Source of the DNA: Brevundimonas mediterranea
GTDB lineage: Bacteria > Pseudomonadota > Alphaproteobacteria > Caulobacterales > Caulobacteraceae
DNA: 64,000 nucleotides
Direction: 5' to 3'
NCBI RefSeq assembly: GCF_014196125.1
Contig: NZ_JACIDA010000003.1
Span: 1-64,000 of the forward strand
In this document: positions 33,103-42,720 of the stretch, in pieces
Layout of the letters: every line of letters begins with the position of its first letter
Position numbering within the stretch: the first letter of the stretch is position 1
Translations under genes and position numbers: made by a program
The notes under the pieces: generated by a model
Told to the model about the DNA's origin: nothing
What the model saw: only the letters and a program-made list of their open reading frames with translations
The model's database searches: none

Positions 33103-34782
33103 ATGAATATGTTCCGCCGGGCAAGTCTTGCCACGACGCTGGTTTTTGCGCTCGCAGCGTCAGGCTCAGCCTTGGCGGAGACGCCTTTTGACGGAATGTC
33201 CGGCGCCGCTTCCGGTTCCGTCCGCCCGACGGCTCTGAGTTCGGCCGACCGCCTGTCCTACACCACCGCCTTCGACGCCCTGCGGCGCGGCGACATCGAG
33301 GCCGCCCGCGCCTCGGCCCGCCAGGCTCAGGACCGGGTCCTGCTGGGCCAGGTCGAGTTCGAAAGCCTGTTCCACCCCGATCACGTCGCCACCTATGACG
33401 AACTGACGGCCTGGCTTGAAACCTATTCCGACCTGCCCTGCGCCGACCGGGTCTATACCCTGGCCCTGCGCCGCCGGCCCGACGGGGCGCCCGAACCGGT
33501 CAAACCCGGCGGTCTTCTGGGTCGGACCTGGAACAGCGTCGTTTCCGCCGTCTCGGGCGGCCCGGCCGTCGATCCGATGAAGGCGGCGCGCATCGCCTAT
33601 AACAATGACGACCTGACCGGCGCCTCGGCGCTGGGACGCGAAATCGGCGACTGGTGGACGGTCGGGCTGGCGGAATGGCGGCTGGGTCAGTTCCACGAAT
33701 CCTTCGCCGCCTTCGAACGGGTCGCCAATGATCCGACCGAAGACCCCTGGGTCCGCGCCGGCGCCGCCTACTGGACCGCGCGCGCCGCCTCGCAGTCGGG
33801 CCGGCAGGACCGGGTCAACGACTATCTGCGCCTGGCCGGACAGTGGCCGGCCACCTTCTACGGCCAGATCGCCCTGCGTCAGCTGGGCGAGGAGCCGACC
33901 ATCGAGAACATGGGGCCGCGCGCCTACCAGACGGAACCGCGCCTGCAACGCGCCGCCTATGTGCCCCAGGGCGCGCGGGTCGAGACCGGCGAACTGGAAG
34001 CCTTTGTCCAGACCGACGCCCGCGCCAAACGCACCGTCGCCTATTATGAAGTGGGTCGCCGCAGCGAAGGCGAAACCGAATTGCGTTCGGGCCTGCGCAC
34101 CGCCGTGGGCGACGCCGCACGGATGTGGACGGCTCTGGCGCGCGTCATGATGTCGAGCAATGGGGGCGACGCAACTCGGATCGACGCGATGCGCTTCCCC
34201 ATGCCCGTGCTGGAGCCGGAGGGCGGCTTCGTCATCGAGAAGGCGCTCGTCTACGCCCTGGCGCGCAAGGAGACCGACTTCAATCCGGACGCCCGGTCCA
34301 GCGCCGGCGCCTATGGGCTGATGCAGGTGATGCCGACGACGGCGGCGGAGATGACCGGGGACCGGACCTTCGTCACCGATCCGTCCAAACTGCTGGTTCC
34401 CGCGACCAACATGCGGCTGGGCCAGGCCTATATCAACCGGATGCTCCAGCTGCCGGCCTTCCAGGGCGACCTGCTGCGGGCCGTGGCCTCGTACAACGCC
34501 GGACCGGGACCGATGCTGACGGCGGTGCGCAAGCTGGGGCCGGACGCCGATCCCCTGCTGCTGATCGAGACGATCGACGTGCCCCAGGCGCGCGACTACG
34601 TGGAAAAGGTCGTGGCCAGCTACTGGATCTATCAGCGGATGTTCGGCGGACCGCTGAACACCCTGGACGCCGTGGCCTCGGGCGCGAAACTGGTTCCGGT
34701 CTCGCTGGACTATGTGCCGCCCGCGCCGGTCGCCGAACCCGTACTGGTCGCCCAGGCGGCCACCGTCGGCGGCGGTCGATAG
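33103..34782 (+). CDS. Periplasmic soluble lytic murein transglycosylase
   Basis: A 559-residue protein that cleaves peptidoglycan glycan strands to 1,6-anhydro-muropeptides. Signal peptide about 1-25 (ASGSALA-ETP). An N-terminal helical superhelix of Slt70 type covers about 45-360. The C-terminal SLT domain has the catalytic Glu390 in LARKETDFNPDARSSAGAYG, then YGLMQVMPTTAAEM and ASYNAGPGPM. A short Pro/Ala tail follows. The start is uncertain between GTG 33079 and ATG 33103 (or 33109); ATG 33103 gives a conventional signal peptide. Confidence 0.92.
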   Translation: MNMFRRASLATTLVFALAASGSALAETPFDGMSGAASGSVRPTALSSADRLSYTTAFDALRRGDIEAARASARQAQDRVLLGQVEFESLFHPDHVATYDELTAWLETYSDLPCADRVYTLALRRRPDGAPEPVKPGGLLGRTWNSVVSAVSGGPAVDPMKAARIAYNNDDLTGASALGREIGDWWTVGLAEWRLGQFHESFAAFERVANDPTEDPWVRAGAAYWTARAASQSGRQDRVNDYLRLAGQWPATFYGQIALRQLGEEPTIENMGPRAYQTEPRLQRAAYVPQGARVETGELEAFVQTDARAKRTVAYYEVGRRSEGETELRSGLRTAVGDAARMWTALARVMMSSNGGDATRIDAMRFPMPVLEPEGGFVIEKALVYALARKETDFNPDARSSAGAYGLMQVMPTTAAEMTGDRTFVTDPSKLLVPATNMRLGQAYINRMLQLPAFQGDLLRAVASYNAGPGPMLTAVRKLGPDADPLLLIETIDVPQARDYVEKVVASYWIYQRMFGGPLNTLDAVASGAKLVPVSLDYVPPAPVAEPVLVAQAATVGGGR

Positions 34783-34785
34783 GGT

Positions 34786-34926
34786 TCAGAACAGGGCGGT
34801 GAGCAACATCGCCCAGAAGGCGGCGCCGACGACGGCGGCCAGCACATAGGCCATGACGGGATTGAGCGGGCGGGCCTGAACCGGGACCTCCGCCCCCTGT
34901 TTCGCCACGACTAAGCGGGTCGGCAT
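34786..34926 (-). CDS. Small single-pass membrane protein (46 aa)
   Basis: A 46-residue product reading MPTRLVVAKQGAEVPVQARP..., with a basic polar N-terminal half and one hydrophobic helix (about residues 25-45, VMAYVLAAVVGAAFWAMLLT), ending in ALF. GGGGAG lies 8 bases before the ATG, a strong ribosome site. It is convergent with the transglycosylase (stops 3 bases apart). The topology would be N-in, C-out or tail-anchored. No family is recognised. The strong initiation site and well-formed membrane segment make it likely to be real. Confidence 0.65.
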   Translation of the reverse strand: MPTRLVVAKQGAEVPVQARPLNPVMAYVLAAVVGAAFWAMLLTALF

Positions 34927-35021
34927 CGGTCTTTCTCCCCGGCGAGACGCGCGATCCGCGTTCGCATCCGGGATAACGACGTCGCCTTAACACCCGGTGC
35001 GAAAGCTTGGTTTCCCGGCTT

Positions 35022-35666
35022 TTAAGTCAGAGCCTCCGTCTCCCACAGACGGAAGTCCGGGTGAGCCAGCAGGCTCTGGACATAGGCGGAGGCGACGCCG
35101 TCGTCGCCGTGGTCGGCCAGATCGATCTGGAAATGGCGGACACGCGCCGCGACCGGAGTGAAGAAGGCGTCGGCGATCGACCAGTCGCCGAACAGCCAAG
35201 GACCGTCCGCGCCGAACCGGCCCCGCATCTGCCGAAACAGGGCGACGATCCGCGCCAGATCCCGGTCCAGCGCCGGGTCGGACGGGGTCTCGAACCGGGA
35301 GTCGCCGACCATCGGCCGGTTGGGCCCCGTGCCGCAGAAGGTCCGAAGGGCGGAAAAGCCGGAATGCATCTCGGCCGTCGCCGACCGGGCCAGGGCGCGG
35401 ACAACGGGATCGGCAGGCCACATTCGCGCCTGCGGATAATGCTCGGCCGCCCATTCGCCGATGGCCAGGGTGTCCCAGATCATCTCGCCGTCCACCCGCA
35501 GCACGGGCACGAATCCGGACGGGGAGACCTCCCGCAGCGCCGCCTTCTGCGCCTCGGTCTCGTAGCGCACGTCGATGACGCCGAAGTCCGCGCCGGTGCG
35601 CTTCAGGATCAGCCAGCCGCGCAGCGACCAGGTCGAATAGGTCCGGGGGCCGATGATCAGTTCCAT
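35022..35666 (-). CDS. Glutathione S-transferase family protein
   Basis: A 214-residue cytosolic protein with a thioredoxin-like N-terminal domain (MELIIGPRTYSTWSLRGWLILK, with Ser or Tyr near residue 10-12 as the thiol activator), the cis-Pro GFVPVL and DTLAIGEWAAEHYP. An all-helical C-terminal domain with WLFGDWSIADAFFTPV follows. The opening matches the GstA-like group with Y-S-x-W-S-L-R. Substrate unknown. AAGGA precedes the start. It is divergent from ugd. Confidence 0.9.
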   Translation of the reverse strand: MELIIGPRTYSTWSLRGWLILKRTGADFGVIDVRYETEAQKAALREVSPSGFVPVLRVDGEMIWDTLAIGEWAAEHYPQARMWPADPVVRALARSATAEMHSGFSALRTFCGTGPNRPMVGDSRFETPSDPALDRDLARIVALFRQMRGRFGADGPWLFGDWSIADAFFTPVAARVRHFQIDLADHGDDGVASAYVQSLLAHPDFRLWETEALT

Positions 35667-35873
35667 GTCGCGTCCTTCGCTCGATTCGCAGGCGGTGTTC
35701 GATGGGATGGCGTTTTGCCCTATCCGGCGAATTTATGCATCCGGCCTGACCCGCCAGAAAGCCCGGCCGTATATACGGAGCGCCGACACTGGACCGACGC
35801 ATGCGCCACCCGCGCCGTTGCGTTGAAACGTGCCGGATTCTAAGGCTGCACAACGATGAACGGGATTTTCTAG

Positions 35874-37190
35874 ATGCGCGTCGCAATGATCGGCACAGGC
35901 TATGTGGGCCTGGTGTCTGGAGCCTGTTTCGCCGACTTCGGCCATGTCGTGACCTGCATCGACAAGGACCCGTCGAAGATCGAACGGCTGGAGCGGGGCG
36001 AGATCCCGATCTTCGAACCCGGCCTGGACGATCTGGTGGCCGCCAACGTCAAGGAAGGCCGGCTGTTCTTCACGCTGGAGGGCGCCGAGGCCATCCGCAA
36101 CGCCGACGCGGTCTTCATCGCCGTCGGCACCCCGACCCGCCGCGGCGACGGCCATGCGGACCTGAGCTATGTCTATGCGGCGGCCGAGGAGATCGCCGGC
36201 CTGATCGACGGCTTCACCGTCGTGGTGACCAAGTCCACGGTGCCGGTCGGCACCGGCGACGAGGTCGAGGCCATCATCCGCCGGGTCAATCCGAACGCCG
36301 ACTTCGCCGTCGTGTCCAATCCGGAGTTCCTGCGCGAAGGCGCCGCCATCGGCGACTTCAAACGCCCCGACCGCGTCGTGATCGGCGTCAACGACGGCGA
36401 GACGGCGCCGCGCGCCAAAGAGGTGATGAGCGAGCTCTATCGTCCGCTGAACCTGAACGAGAGCCCCCTGCTGTTCGTCGGCCGACGCACGTCCGAGCTG
36501 ATCAAATATGCGGCCAACGCCTTCCTGGCGATGAAGATCACCTTCATCAACGAGATGGCGGACCTGTGCGAGGCCGTGGGCGCCGATGTGCAGCAGGTCG
36601 CGCGCGGCATCGGCCTGGACAAGCGGATCGGGTCCAAATTCCTGCACGCCGGCCCCGGCTACGGCGGCTCCTGCTTCCCCAAGGACACCATCGCCCTGGT
36701 CCGCACGGCCCAGCAGTACGGCGCGCCGGTGCGGCTGATCGAGACCACGGTCGAGGTGAACGACGCGCGCAAGAAGGCCATGGCCGGCAGGGTCGAGACG
36801 ACCCTGGGCGCCAGCGTCACGGGCAAGACCATCGCCCTGCTGGGCCTGACCTTCAAGCCCAACACCGACGATATGCGCGACGCCCCGTCGCTGGACATCG
36901 CCCCGGCCCTGATCGCCGCCGGCGCCCGGGTTCAGGCCTTCGACCCCGAAGGCATGCATGAAGCCGGCAAGCTGCTGCCGGGCGTGTCCATGAAGACCAA
37001 CGCCTATGACGCCGTCGAAGGCGCCGACGCGGTGGTCATCATCACCGAATGGGACCAGTTCCGCGCTCTGGACCTGGACCGGATCAAGCTGCTGATGAAC
37101 CAGCCCGTGCTGGTGGATCTGCGGAACGTCTATCGCCCCGAGGACATGCTGAAGCGCGGCTTCAGATATTCCGGCATCGGACGCGCCTGA
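35874..37190 (+). CDS. ugd: UDP-glucose 6-dehydrogenase
   Basis: A 438-residue NAD-dependent enzyme oxidising UDP-glucose to UDP-glucuronate. N-terminal Rossmann motif GTGYVGLVSGACFADFGH, catalytic Cys267 in GPGYGGSCFPKDT, and the C-terminal UDP-binding domain with GLTFKPNTDDMRDAPSLD. Length normal. The stop overlaps the start of the epimerase gene by one base (TGATG), so both make nucleotide sugars for surface polysaccharide from the same transcript. Confidence 0.96.
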   Translation: MRVAMIGTGYVGLVSGACFADFGHVVTCIDKDPSKIERLERGEIPIFEPGLDDLVAANVKEGRLFFTLEGAEAIRNADAVFIAVGTPTRRGDGHADLSYVYAAAEEIAGLIDGFTVVVTKSTVPVGTGDEVEAIIRRVNPNADFAVVSNPEFLREGAAIGDFKRPDRVVIGVNDGETAPRAKEVMSELYRPLNLNESPLLFVGRRTSELIKYAANAFLAMKITFINEMADLCEAVGADVQQVARGIGLDKRIGSKFLHAGPGYGGSCFPKDTIALVRTAQQYGAPVRLIETTVEVNDARKKAMAGRVETTLGASVTGKTIALLGLTFKPNTDDMRDAPSLDIAPALIAAGARVQAFDPEGMHEAGKLLPGVSMKTNAYDAVEGADAVVIITEWDQFRALDLDRIKLLMNQPVLVDLRNVYRPEDMLKRGFRYSGIGRA

Positions 37191-38164
37191 TGGCGGCGCC
37201 GATCCTGGTCACCGGCGCGGCCGGCTTCATCGGCATGCACACGGCCGAACGGTTGCTGAATCGCGGCGAGACCGTGATCGGGGTCGATAATTTCAACGAC
37301 TACTACGACCCGGCCCTGAAGGAGGCCCGCGCCGCCCGGCTGGAGGCCCGCGAGGGCTTCACCATGATCCGGGCCGACATCGCCGACCATGAACAGATGC
37401 TGGCCCTGGTGCGGGAGGCCGGCGTGGAGCGGATCGTCCACCTGGCCGCCCAGGCCGGGGTTCGCTATTCGATCGAGAACCCCTTCGCCTATGAGCGGTC
37501 CAACCTGGCGGGCCATCTGTCGATGCTGGAGGCCGCGCGCCACAACGGCGTGAAACACCTGGTCTACGCCTCGTCCAGTTCGGTCTATGGCGACCGGCCG
37601 CTGGAAGGTTCGGGCTTTCGGGAAGACGATCCGACGACAGATCCCGTGTCCCTGTACGCCGCCACCAAACGGTCGTGCGAACTGCTGAGCCAGAGCTACG
37701 CCAAACTGTACGGTTTCCCCCAGTCGGGCCTGCGCTTCTTCACCGTCTATGGCCCCTGGGGCCGGCCCGACATGGCCTATTTCAGCTTCACGCGGAAGAT
37801 CGCGCACGGCGAGGCGATCGAGGTCTATGGCGAAGGCAAGATGGCGCGCGACTTCACCTATATCGACGACATCGTCGACGGCATCGTGGGCGTGCTGGAC
37901 CATCCGCCGGCGCAGGGGGGGCACGAGATCTACAACATCGGCGACAGTTCGCCCGTCGGTCTGATGGAGATGATCACCACCCTGGAAGGCGCCCTGGGCG
38001 CCGAGGCGGAGAAGATCATGCGGCCTATGCAGCCTGGCGACGTCACGGCCACCTATGCCAATATCGACAAGCTGAACGCCCTGACGGGGTACAGACCCAA
38101 GGTCACCCTGGCCGAGGGCCTGCCGCACTTCGTCAAATGGTGGCGGGGATATGAGAACGGGTGA
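37190..38164 (+). CDS. NAD-dependent epimerase, probably UDP-glucuronate 4-epimerase
   Basis: A 324-residue extended SDR protein: VTGAAGFIGMHTAERLLNRG at the N-terminus, then VDNFNDYYDPALKEARAARL, a segment characteristic of UDP-glucuronate 4-epimerases, and the catalytic LYAATK (Tyr-x3-Lys). With ugd immediately before it (one-base overlap), UDP-galacturonate is the likely product, feeding capsule, LPS or holdfast polysaccharide. The ATG lies in the TGATG overlap; the reading frame extends further upstream inside ugd without meaning. The substrate is inferred. Confidence 0.9.
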   Translation: MAAPILVTGAAGFIGMHTAERLLNRGETVIGVDNFNDYYDPALKEARAARLEAREGFTMIRADIADHEQMLALVREAGVERIVHLAAQAGVRYSIENPFAYERSNLAGHLSMLEAARHNGVKHLVYASSSSVYGDRPLEGSGFREDDPTTDPVSLYAATKRSCELLSQSYAKLYGFPQSGLRFFTVYGPWGRPDMAYFSFTRKIAHGEAIEVYGEGKMARDFTYIDDIVDGIVGVLDHPPAQGGHEIYNIGDSSPVGLMEMITTLEGALGAEAEKIMRPMQPGDVTATYANIDKLNALTGYRPKVTLAEGLPHFVKWWRGYENG

Positions 38165-38182
38165 GCCCCCTCGCCGCCCCGA

Positions 38183-40096
38183 TCAGATACTGAAATCCTC
38201 GGTCGAGAAACGGCCGTCGAGCCAGCCGACGATGCGTTCGGCCGCGTCTTCGGGGGACATGGTGGTGGTGTCGACGGTGATTTCGGGGGCCTCGGGGGCT
38301 TCGTAGGGGCTGTCGATGCCGGTGAAGTTCTTCAGTTCGCCGGCGCGGGCCTTCTTATACAGGCCCTTGACGTCGCGCTGCTCGGCGACGGCCAGCGGGG
38401 TGTCGACATAGACCTCGACAAACTCGCCCGGCCCCAGCAGGTCGCGCGCCAGGCGGCGCTCGGCGCGGAAGGGGGAGATGAAGCTGACCAGGACGATCAG
38501 GCCGGCGTCCACCATCAGTTTCGACACCTCGGCGACGCGGCGGATGTTCTCGACCCGGTCCTCCTCGGTGAAGCCCAGATCGCGGTTCAGGCCGTGGCGG
38601 ACATTGTCGCCGTCCAGCAGATAGGTGTGGCGGCCGTCGGCGTAGAGACGCTTTTCAACCAAGTCGGCGATGGTGGATTTGCCGGCGCCCGACAGGCCGG
38701 TCAGCCAGACGACGCGACCCCTTTGGTTCTTGATCGTGGCGCGCGCGGCCTTGTCCACCGACAGGGCCTGCCAGTGGATGTTATGGGCGCGGCGCAGGGC
38801 GAAGTTCAGCAGGCCGGCCCCGACCGTGCGGTTCGTGATTCGGTCGATCAGGATGAAGCCGCCCAGATCCTTGTTCTCGGCATAGGGGGCGAAGGCGACG
38901 GGAGCGTCCAGCGACAGGTTGCAGACGCCGATCTCGTTCAGCTCCAGCCGTTTGGCCGGCTGCTGCTCCAGGGTGTTGACGTTCACCTTGTGCTTGGGCT
39001 CGGTGATGGTGGCGCCCACCAGCTTGGCGCCGATCTTCAGTAGATAGGGGCGGCCCGGCAGCAGGGGCTCGTCGTCCATCCAGACCACGGTGGCCTCGAA
39101 CTGGTCGGCGGCCTCGGGCGGGGCGTCGGCCGAGGCTAGGACGTCACCGCGCGAGACGTCGATCTCGTCGGCCAGCGTCAGGGTGATCGACTGGCCGGCA
39201 ACGGCCTGGGCCAGATCGCCGTCGGCGGTGACGATGCGGGCGACAGTCGAGGTCTTGCCCGACGGCAGGACACGGACGGGATCGCCGGGGCGCACGGTCC
39301 CGGCGGCGATCTGGCCGGAGAAGCCACGGAAGTCGAGATCAGGGCGGTTGACCCATTGCACCGGCAGGCGGAACGGGTCGGCCTGAAGATCGTCGCCGAC
39401 TTCCAGCGTTTCCAGCAGGCCCATCAGCGGCGGGCCGGCGTACCAGGGCGAATGGGCGCTGGCTTCGGTGATATTGTCGCCGCGCAGGGCGGACATGGGG
39501 ATAGCGTCGAAGGCCTGAAGCCCGATCTGGCCAGCGAAGGCGCGGAAGTCGGCGACGATGGTGTCGAAGACGTCCTGGGACCAGCCCATCAGGTCCATCT
39601 TGTTCACCGCCAGGATCACATGGCGAATGCCCAGCAGGCTGACCAGATAGGCGTGGCGACGGGTCTGGGTCAGGACGCCGCGACGCGCGTCGATCAGGAT
39701 GACGGCGGCATCGGCGGTCGAGGCGCCCGTGACCATATTGCGGGTATATTGTTCGTGGCCCGGCGTGTCGGCGACGATGAATTTGCGCTTTTCGGTCGAG
39801 AAGAAGCGATAGGCCACGTCGATGGTGATGCCCTGCTCCCGCTCGGCGGCGAGGCCATCGACCAGCAGGGCGAAGTCGATGTCTCCCCCTTGCGTGCCCA
39901 CGCGGCGGCTGTCGGCCTCCAGCGCCGCCATCTGATCCTCGAAGATCATCTTGGAGTCGTAGAGCAGCCGGCCGATCAGGGTGGACTTGCCGTCGTCCAC
40001 GCTGCCGCAGGTGATGAAACGCAGCAGGCTCTTGTGCTGGTGGGCGTCCAGATAGGCGTCGATGTCGCGGGCGATCAGGTCGGACTGGTGGGCCAT
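38183..40096 (-). CDS. cysNC: Bifunctional sulfate adenylyltransferase subunit 1 / adenylylsulfate kinase
   Basis: A 637-residue fusion. The N-terminal GTPase (CysN) has the P-loop [31 protein letters not shown] and NKMDLM. It is followed by EF-Tu-like beta domains and, from about residue 455, an APS kinase (CysC) with [18 protein letters not shown] and [15 protein letters not shown]. It drives sulfate activation to APS with CysD and then makes PAPS. CysN-CysC fusions are common in Alphaproteobacteria. The start overlaps the cysD stop by one base. Confidence 0.96.
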   Translation of the reverse strand: MAHQSDLIARDIDAYLDAHQHKSLLRFITCGSVDDGKSTLIGRLLYDSKMIFEDQMAALEADSRRVGTQGGDIDFALLVDGLAAEREQGITIDVAYRFFSTEKRKFIVADTPGHEQYTRNMVTGASTADAAVILIDARRGVLTQTRRHAYLVSLLGIRHVILAVNKMDLMGWSQDVFDTIVADFRAFAGQIGLQAFDAIPMSALRGDNITEASAHSPWYAGPPLMGLLETLEVGDDLQADPFRLPVQWVNRPDLDFRGFSGQIAAGTVRPGDPVRVLPSGKTSTVARIVTADGDLAQAVAGQSITLTLADEIDVSRGDVLASADAPPEAADQFEATVVWMDDEPLLPGRPYLLKIGAKLVGATITEPKHKVNVNTLEQQPAKRLELNEIGVCNLSLDAPVAFAPYAENKDLGGFILIDRITNRTVGAGLLNFALRRAHNIHWQALSVDKAARATIKNQRGRVVWLTGLSGAGKSTIADLVEKRLYADGRHTYLLDGDNVRHGLNRDLGFTEEDRVENIRRVAEVSKLMVDAGLIVLVSFISPFRAERRLARDLLGPGEFVEVYVDTPLAVAEQRDVKGLYKKARAGELKNFTGIDSPYEAPEAPEITVDTTTMSPEDAAERIVGWLDGRFSTEDFSI

Positions 40097-41052
40097 CAGA
40101 AATAGCCCTCCTGCTTCTTCTTCTCCATCGAAGCGGACTGGTCGTGGTCGATCATCCGGCCCTGGCGTTCGGAGGTGGTGGTCAGCAGCATTTCCTGGAT
40201 GACCTCGGGCAGGGTTGCAGCCGTACTCTCGACCGCCCCGGTCAGGGGGTAGCAGCCCAGGGTGCGGAACCGGACCGACTTCATCTGCGGCGTCTCGCCG
40301 GGACGCAGCCGGAACCGGTCGTCATCGACCATGATCAGGGCGCCGTCGCGTTCGACCACCGGCCGCTGCGCCGCCAGATACAGGGGCACGATGGGGATCT
40401 GCTCCAAGTGGATGTATTGCCAGACATCCAGCTCGGTCCAGTTGGAGATGGGGAAGACGCGGATGCTCTCGCCCGGCCGTTTGCGCGTGTTGTAGAGCCG
40501 CCAGAGCTCGGGCCGCTGGTTCTTGGGGTCCCAGCGGTGCTCAGCCGTGCGGAAGGAGAATATCCGCTCCTTGGCCCGCGACTTCTCCTCGTCGCGGCGA
40601 GCGCCGCCGAAGGCGGCGTCGAAACCGTGTAGCGTCAGGGCCTGTTTCAGCCCCTCGGTCTTCCACAGGTCCGTGTGCAGGGCCGAGCCGTGGTCGAACG
40701 GATTGATCCCGCGCGCGACGGCTTCGGGGTTCTGATGGACCAGAAGCTCCACCCCCAGGTCGGCCGCCGCCTGTTCGCGCATCGCGTACATGGCGCGGAA
40801 CTTCCACGTCGTATCGACGTGCAGCAGGGGAAAGGGCGGCGTGGAGGGATAGAAGGCTTTGCGCGCCAGGTGCAGCATCACCGCCGAATCCTTGCCGATC
40901 GAATACAGCATGACCGGGCGCTCGGCCTCGGCCGCCACCTCGCGCATGATGTGGATGCTCTCGGCTTCCAGGCGCTGAAGATGGGTCAGCCGCTCGGGAC
41001 TGGACGTCGGCGCGGACGGGGTCGGGGTTTCGGTCAGAATAGCGGCGTCCAC
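40096..41052 (-). CDS. cysD: Sulfate adenylyltransferase subunit 2
   Basis: A 318-residue PP-loop ATP sulfurylase subunit. It shows the PP-loop [34 protein letters not shown], and the C-terminal [16 protein letters not shown] and [21 protein letters not shown] that are characteristic of CysD. It works with CysN, whose GTP hydrolysis drives APS formation. It is first in the cysD-cysNC operon. An inverted repeat, CTGACGT-GAA-ACGTCAG, lies 23 bases upstream of the start. Confidence 0.96.
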   Translation of the reverse strand: MDAAILTETPTPSAPTSSPERLTHLQRLEAESIHIMREVAAEAERPVMLYSIGKDSAVMLHLARKAFYPSTPPFPLLHVDTTWKFRAMYAMREQAAADLGVELLVHQNPEAVARGINPFDHGSALHTDLWKTEGLKQALTLHGFDAAFGGARRDEEKSRAKERIFSFRTAEHRWDPKNQRPELWRLYNTRKRPGESIRVFPISNWTELDVWQYIHLEQIPIVPLYLAAQRPVVERDGALIMVDDDRFRLRPGETPQMKSVRFRTLGCYPLTGAVESTAATLPEVIQEMLLTTTSERQGRMIDHDQSASMEKKKQEGYF

Positions 41053-41074
41053 CAGGTCAGGTCTCCATCGAACG

Positions 41075-41091
41075 CTGACGTGAAACGTCAG
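41075..41091. promoter_or_regulatory. Dyad upstream of cysD
   Basis: Perfect 7-bp arms CTGACGT (41075-41081) and ACGTCAG (41085-41091) separated by GAA, 23-39 bases before the cysD start. It is a candidate operator or leader hairpin for sulfur control; the binding protein is unknown. Confidence 0.4.
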
Positions 41092-41223
41092 TGTGCGACG
41101 GGTCGCAAGCGATTGATACTGCCACCCGCTGTGAGATTTTCGGATCCGACGTCGGGGGCGTGAGCCGCTCTGGTGGAACCGGGCCGCATGTAGGCGACTT
41201 TATGGCGTCGAATTGGAGTCGCA

Positions 41224-41775
41224 ATGCCCATAGTCAAATCCCTGATCGCCGCCGTCGTCGCCTCGGCCGCGCTGGCGGCTTGCGTCACAGCCCCCTCCCC
41301 CGCCGAATACCGTGCGCCCCAGCCGATCAAGGCCGTCGACGTGGATCGTCTGTGGTCCGGGCGCTGGCATGAGGTCGCCCGCCTGCCCGACCGGCTGACC
41401 GACGGCTGCGTCGCCGGCGCTTCGATCTACACTCCGGTCAAGGCAGATCGTATCCATGTGCGCGACACCTGTCAGGTCGGCTCGCCCGAGGGCAAGGAAA
41501 AGGCCATCGAGGGGGGCGGCCGGATTCTGGATCCCGGCATGAACGCCAAGCTGCGGGTCCGGTACCTGCATGGGCTGGTGACCTGGGACTACTGGGTGCT
41601 GGACCGGGCGGACGACTACAGCTGGTTCATTTCGGCGGACCCGACCTTCGAGCGGCTGTTCATCTACACCCGTGAGGTTCCCAGTGAGGCGGAGGTGCGC
41701 GCCTTGACGGATCGGGCGCGGGCCCTGGGTTATGACGTCAGTCGGCTGGAGTTTCCCGCCCTGCCCACGCGGTAA
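41224..41775 (+). CDS. Lipocalin-family lipoprotein (Blc-like)
   Basis: A 183-residue outer-membrane lipoprotein. Lipobox LAAC with Cys near residue 20. Lipocalin signature around WSGRWHEVARLPDR (the G-x-W motif), then beta-strand pattern to residue 165 with GLVTWDYWVLDRADDYSWFISADP. Bacterial lipocalins bind lysophospholipids or other hydrophobic molecules in the envelope. Two Cys at about 60 and 80 may pair. GGAG precedes the ATG. It ends at a shared terminator. Confidence 0.9.
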   Translation: MPIVKSLIAAVVASAALAACVTAPSPAEYRAPQPIKAVDVDRLWSGRWHEVARLPDRLTDGCVAGASIYTPVKADRIHVRDTCQVGSPEGKEKAIEGGGRILDPGMNAKLRVRYLHGLVTWDYWVLDRADDYSWFISADPTFERLFIYTREVPSEAEVRALTDRARALGYDVSRLEFPALPTR

Positions 41776-41786
41776 ACTGACAGCAA

Positions 41787-41816
41787 AAGGCCCCGGGCTT
41801 CGCCGGGGCCTTCTTA
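41787..41816. terminator. Bidirectional terminator
   Basis: Perfect 10-bp stem AAGGCCCCGG / CCGGGGCCTT with loop GCTTCG, followed by CTTATT. It lies between the convergent lipocalin and membrane-protein genes. Confidence 0.88.
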
Positions 41817-41828
41817 TTGATGAGGGGA

Positions 41829-42398
41829 TCAGTTGACCGGAGCGACCGATACAGTCGGGGGCGGCTGTATCTGAACCGTAGCCGGAGCGGACGCGGCAGG
41901 GCTGGCCGCAGTGTTCAAGTCCGCCGTCGCAGCACTGTAGGGACGCGGTCCGGTTGGCGCGGCTGGCGTATCGACACTCGGCGCCGGTCGTTGTGCGGTC
42001 GCCTCCGACGAAGCCGCCCGGCGCGATGGGGCCGTAGCACGATGGGGTTCTGAGGCAGGCTCGGCCTGGAGCGTCGGCTCGACGGGAACGGGTTGGGCGA
42101 CCGGCGTCTCAGCCGGCGAAAACGCGCTCGGCGCGGTCTGCATCTGCGGCGCCGGGGTCGCAAGCGGCTGGGCTGAAGACGCCGGCGCGGCCGGCTCGTC
42201 GCCGCCCATCATCAGGGCCGCCGCCGTGCCGATCACCGCCAGCGCGCCGATCGGGGCGATGATCATCCAGGTCTTGACGGATTTGTTGCTTCGGCCGCGA
42301 CGCTGGGCATAGCGCGGCACGAAGACGTCGTCGGATGAACGTCCCGTCGCATCGACGGCGGTGGTATTGGTCGTGGCGTCTGCATAAGTCATCGACAT
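41829..42398 (-). CDS. Single-pass membrane protein with Pro/Ala-rich periplasmic tail
   Basis: A 189-residue protein of unknown function. A polar cytosolic N-terminus (residues 1-45, with YAQRRGRSNKSVK) precedes one membrane helix (about 46-68, MIIAPIGALAVIGTAAALMMGG). A long Pro/Ala/Ser/Thr-rich tail follows, ending PPPTVSVAPVN. This resembles envelope-spanning linker proteins, but no domain is visible after the tail. GGAGG lies 8 bases before ATG 42398. The gene is divergent from the acyl-CoA synthetase with a 322-base gap. Confidence 0.78.
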   Translation of the reverse strand: MSMTYADATTNTTAVDATGRSSDDVFVPRYAQRRGRSNKSVKTWMIIAPIGALAVIGTAAALMMGGDEPAAPASSAQPLATPAPQMQTAPSAFSPAETPVAQPVPVEPTLQAEPASEPHRATAPSRRAASSEATAQRPAPSVDTPAAPTGPRPYSAATADLNTAASPAASAPATVQIQPPPTVSVAPVN

Positions 42399-42720
42399 GA
42401 TGTGTCCTCCATGAGATCGGAAGGAAAACACGCCGTTCTTCGAGGTCGTTCCGGCAAACCGCCAATGACCTTGAAGAAGCACGGATATGGCCTCGTCTGA
42501 GGCGAAATCAGATCTTTTACGGGTTGGGAAAGATCGAATAAGGCGGAAAATGCGCGTTTCCGCTCTGGATTTCCCCGACGTCACCGAAACAAATGGGACA
42601 CGGCTCTGTCTGATCGCGATGGTTTCTAAGGCGTTTGCTCGCCTCGCGGTTGACCGAACAGGCTCCCTTCGTTCATCACGAGCGCGGGTGGAACACGCAA
42701 AGACCGGAGTAACGGCGAGC
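42399..42720. other. Divergent intergenic region
   Basis: About 320 bases between the membrane protein and the acyl-CoA synthetase. The synthetase frame stays open through much of it, but the reading has no family similarity and the conserved start is at 42721. It probably holds both promoters. No clear dyad was seen. Confidence 0.5.

Noticed and set aside
42487-42720. N-terminal extension of the acyl-CoA synthetase
   Set aside because: The extra 78 residues are not protein-like for this family, and the conserved N-terminus begins at ATG 42721.
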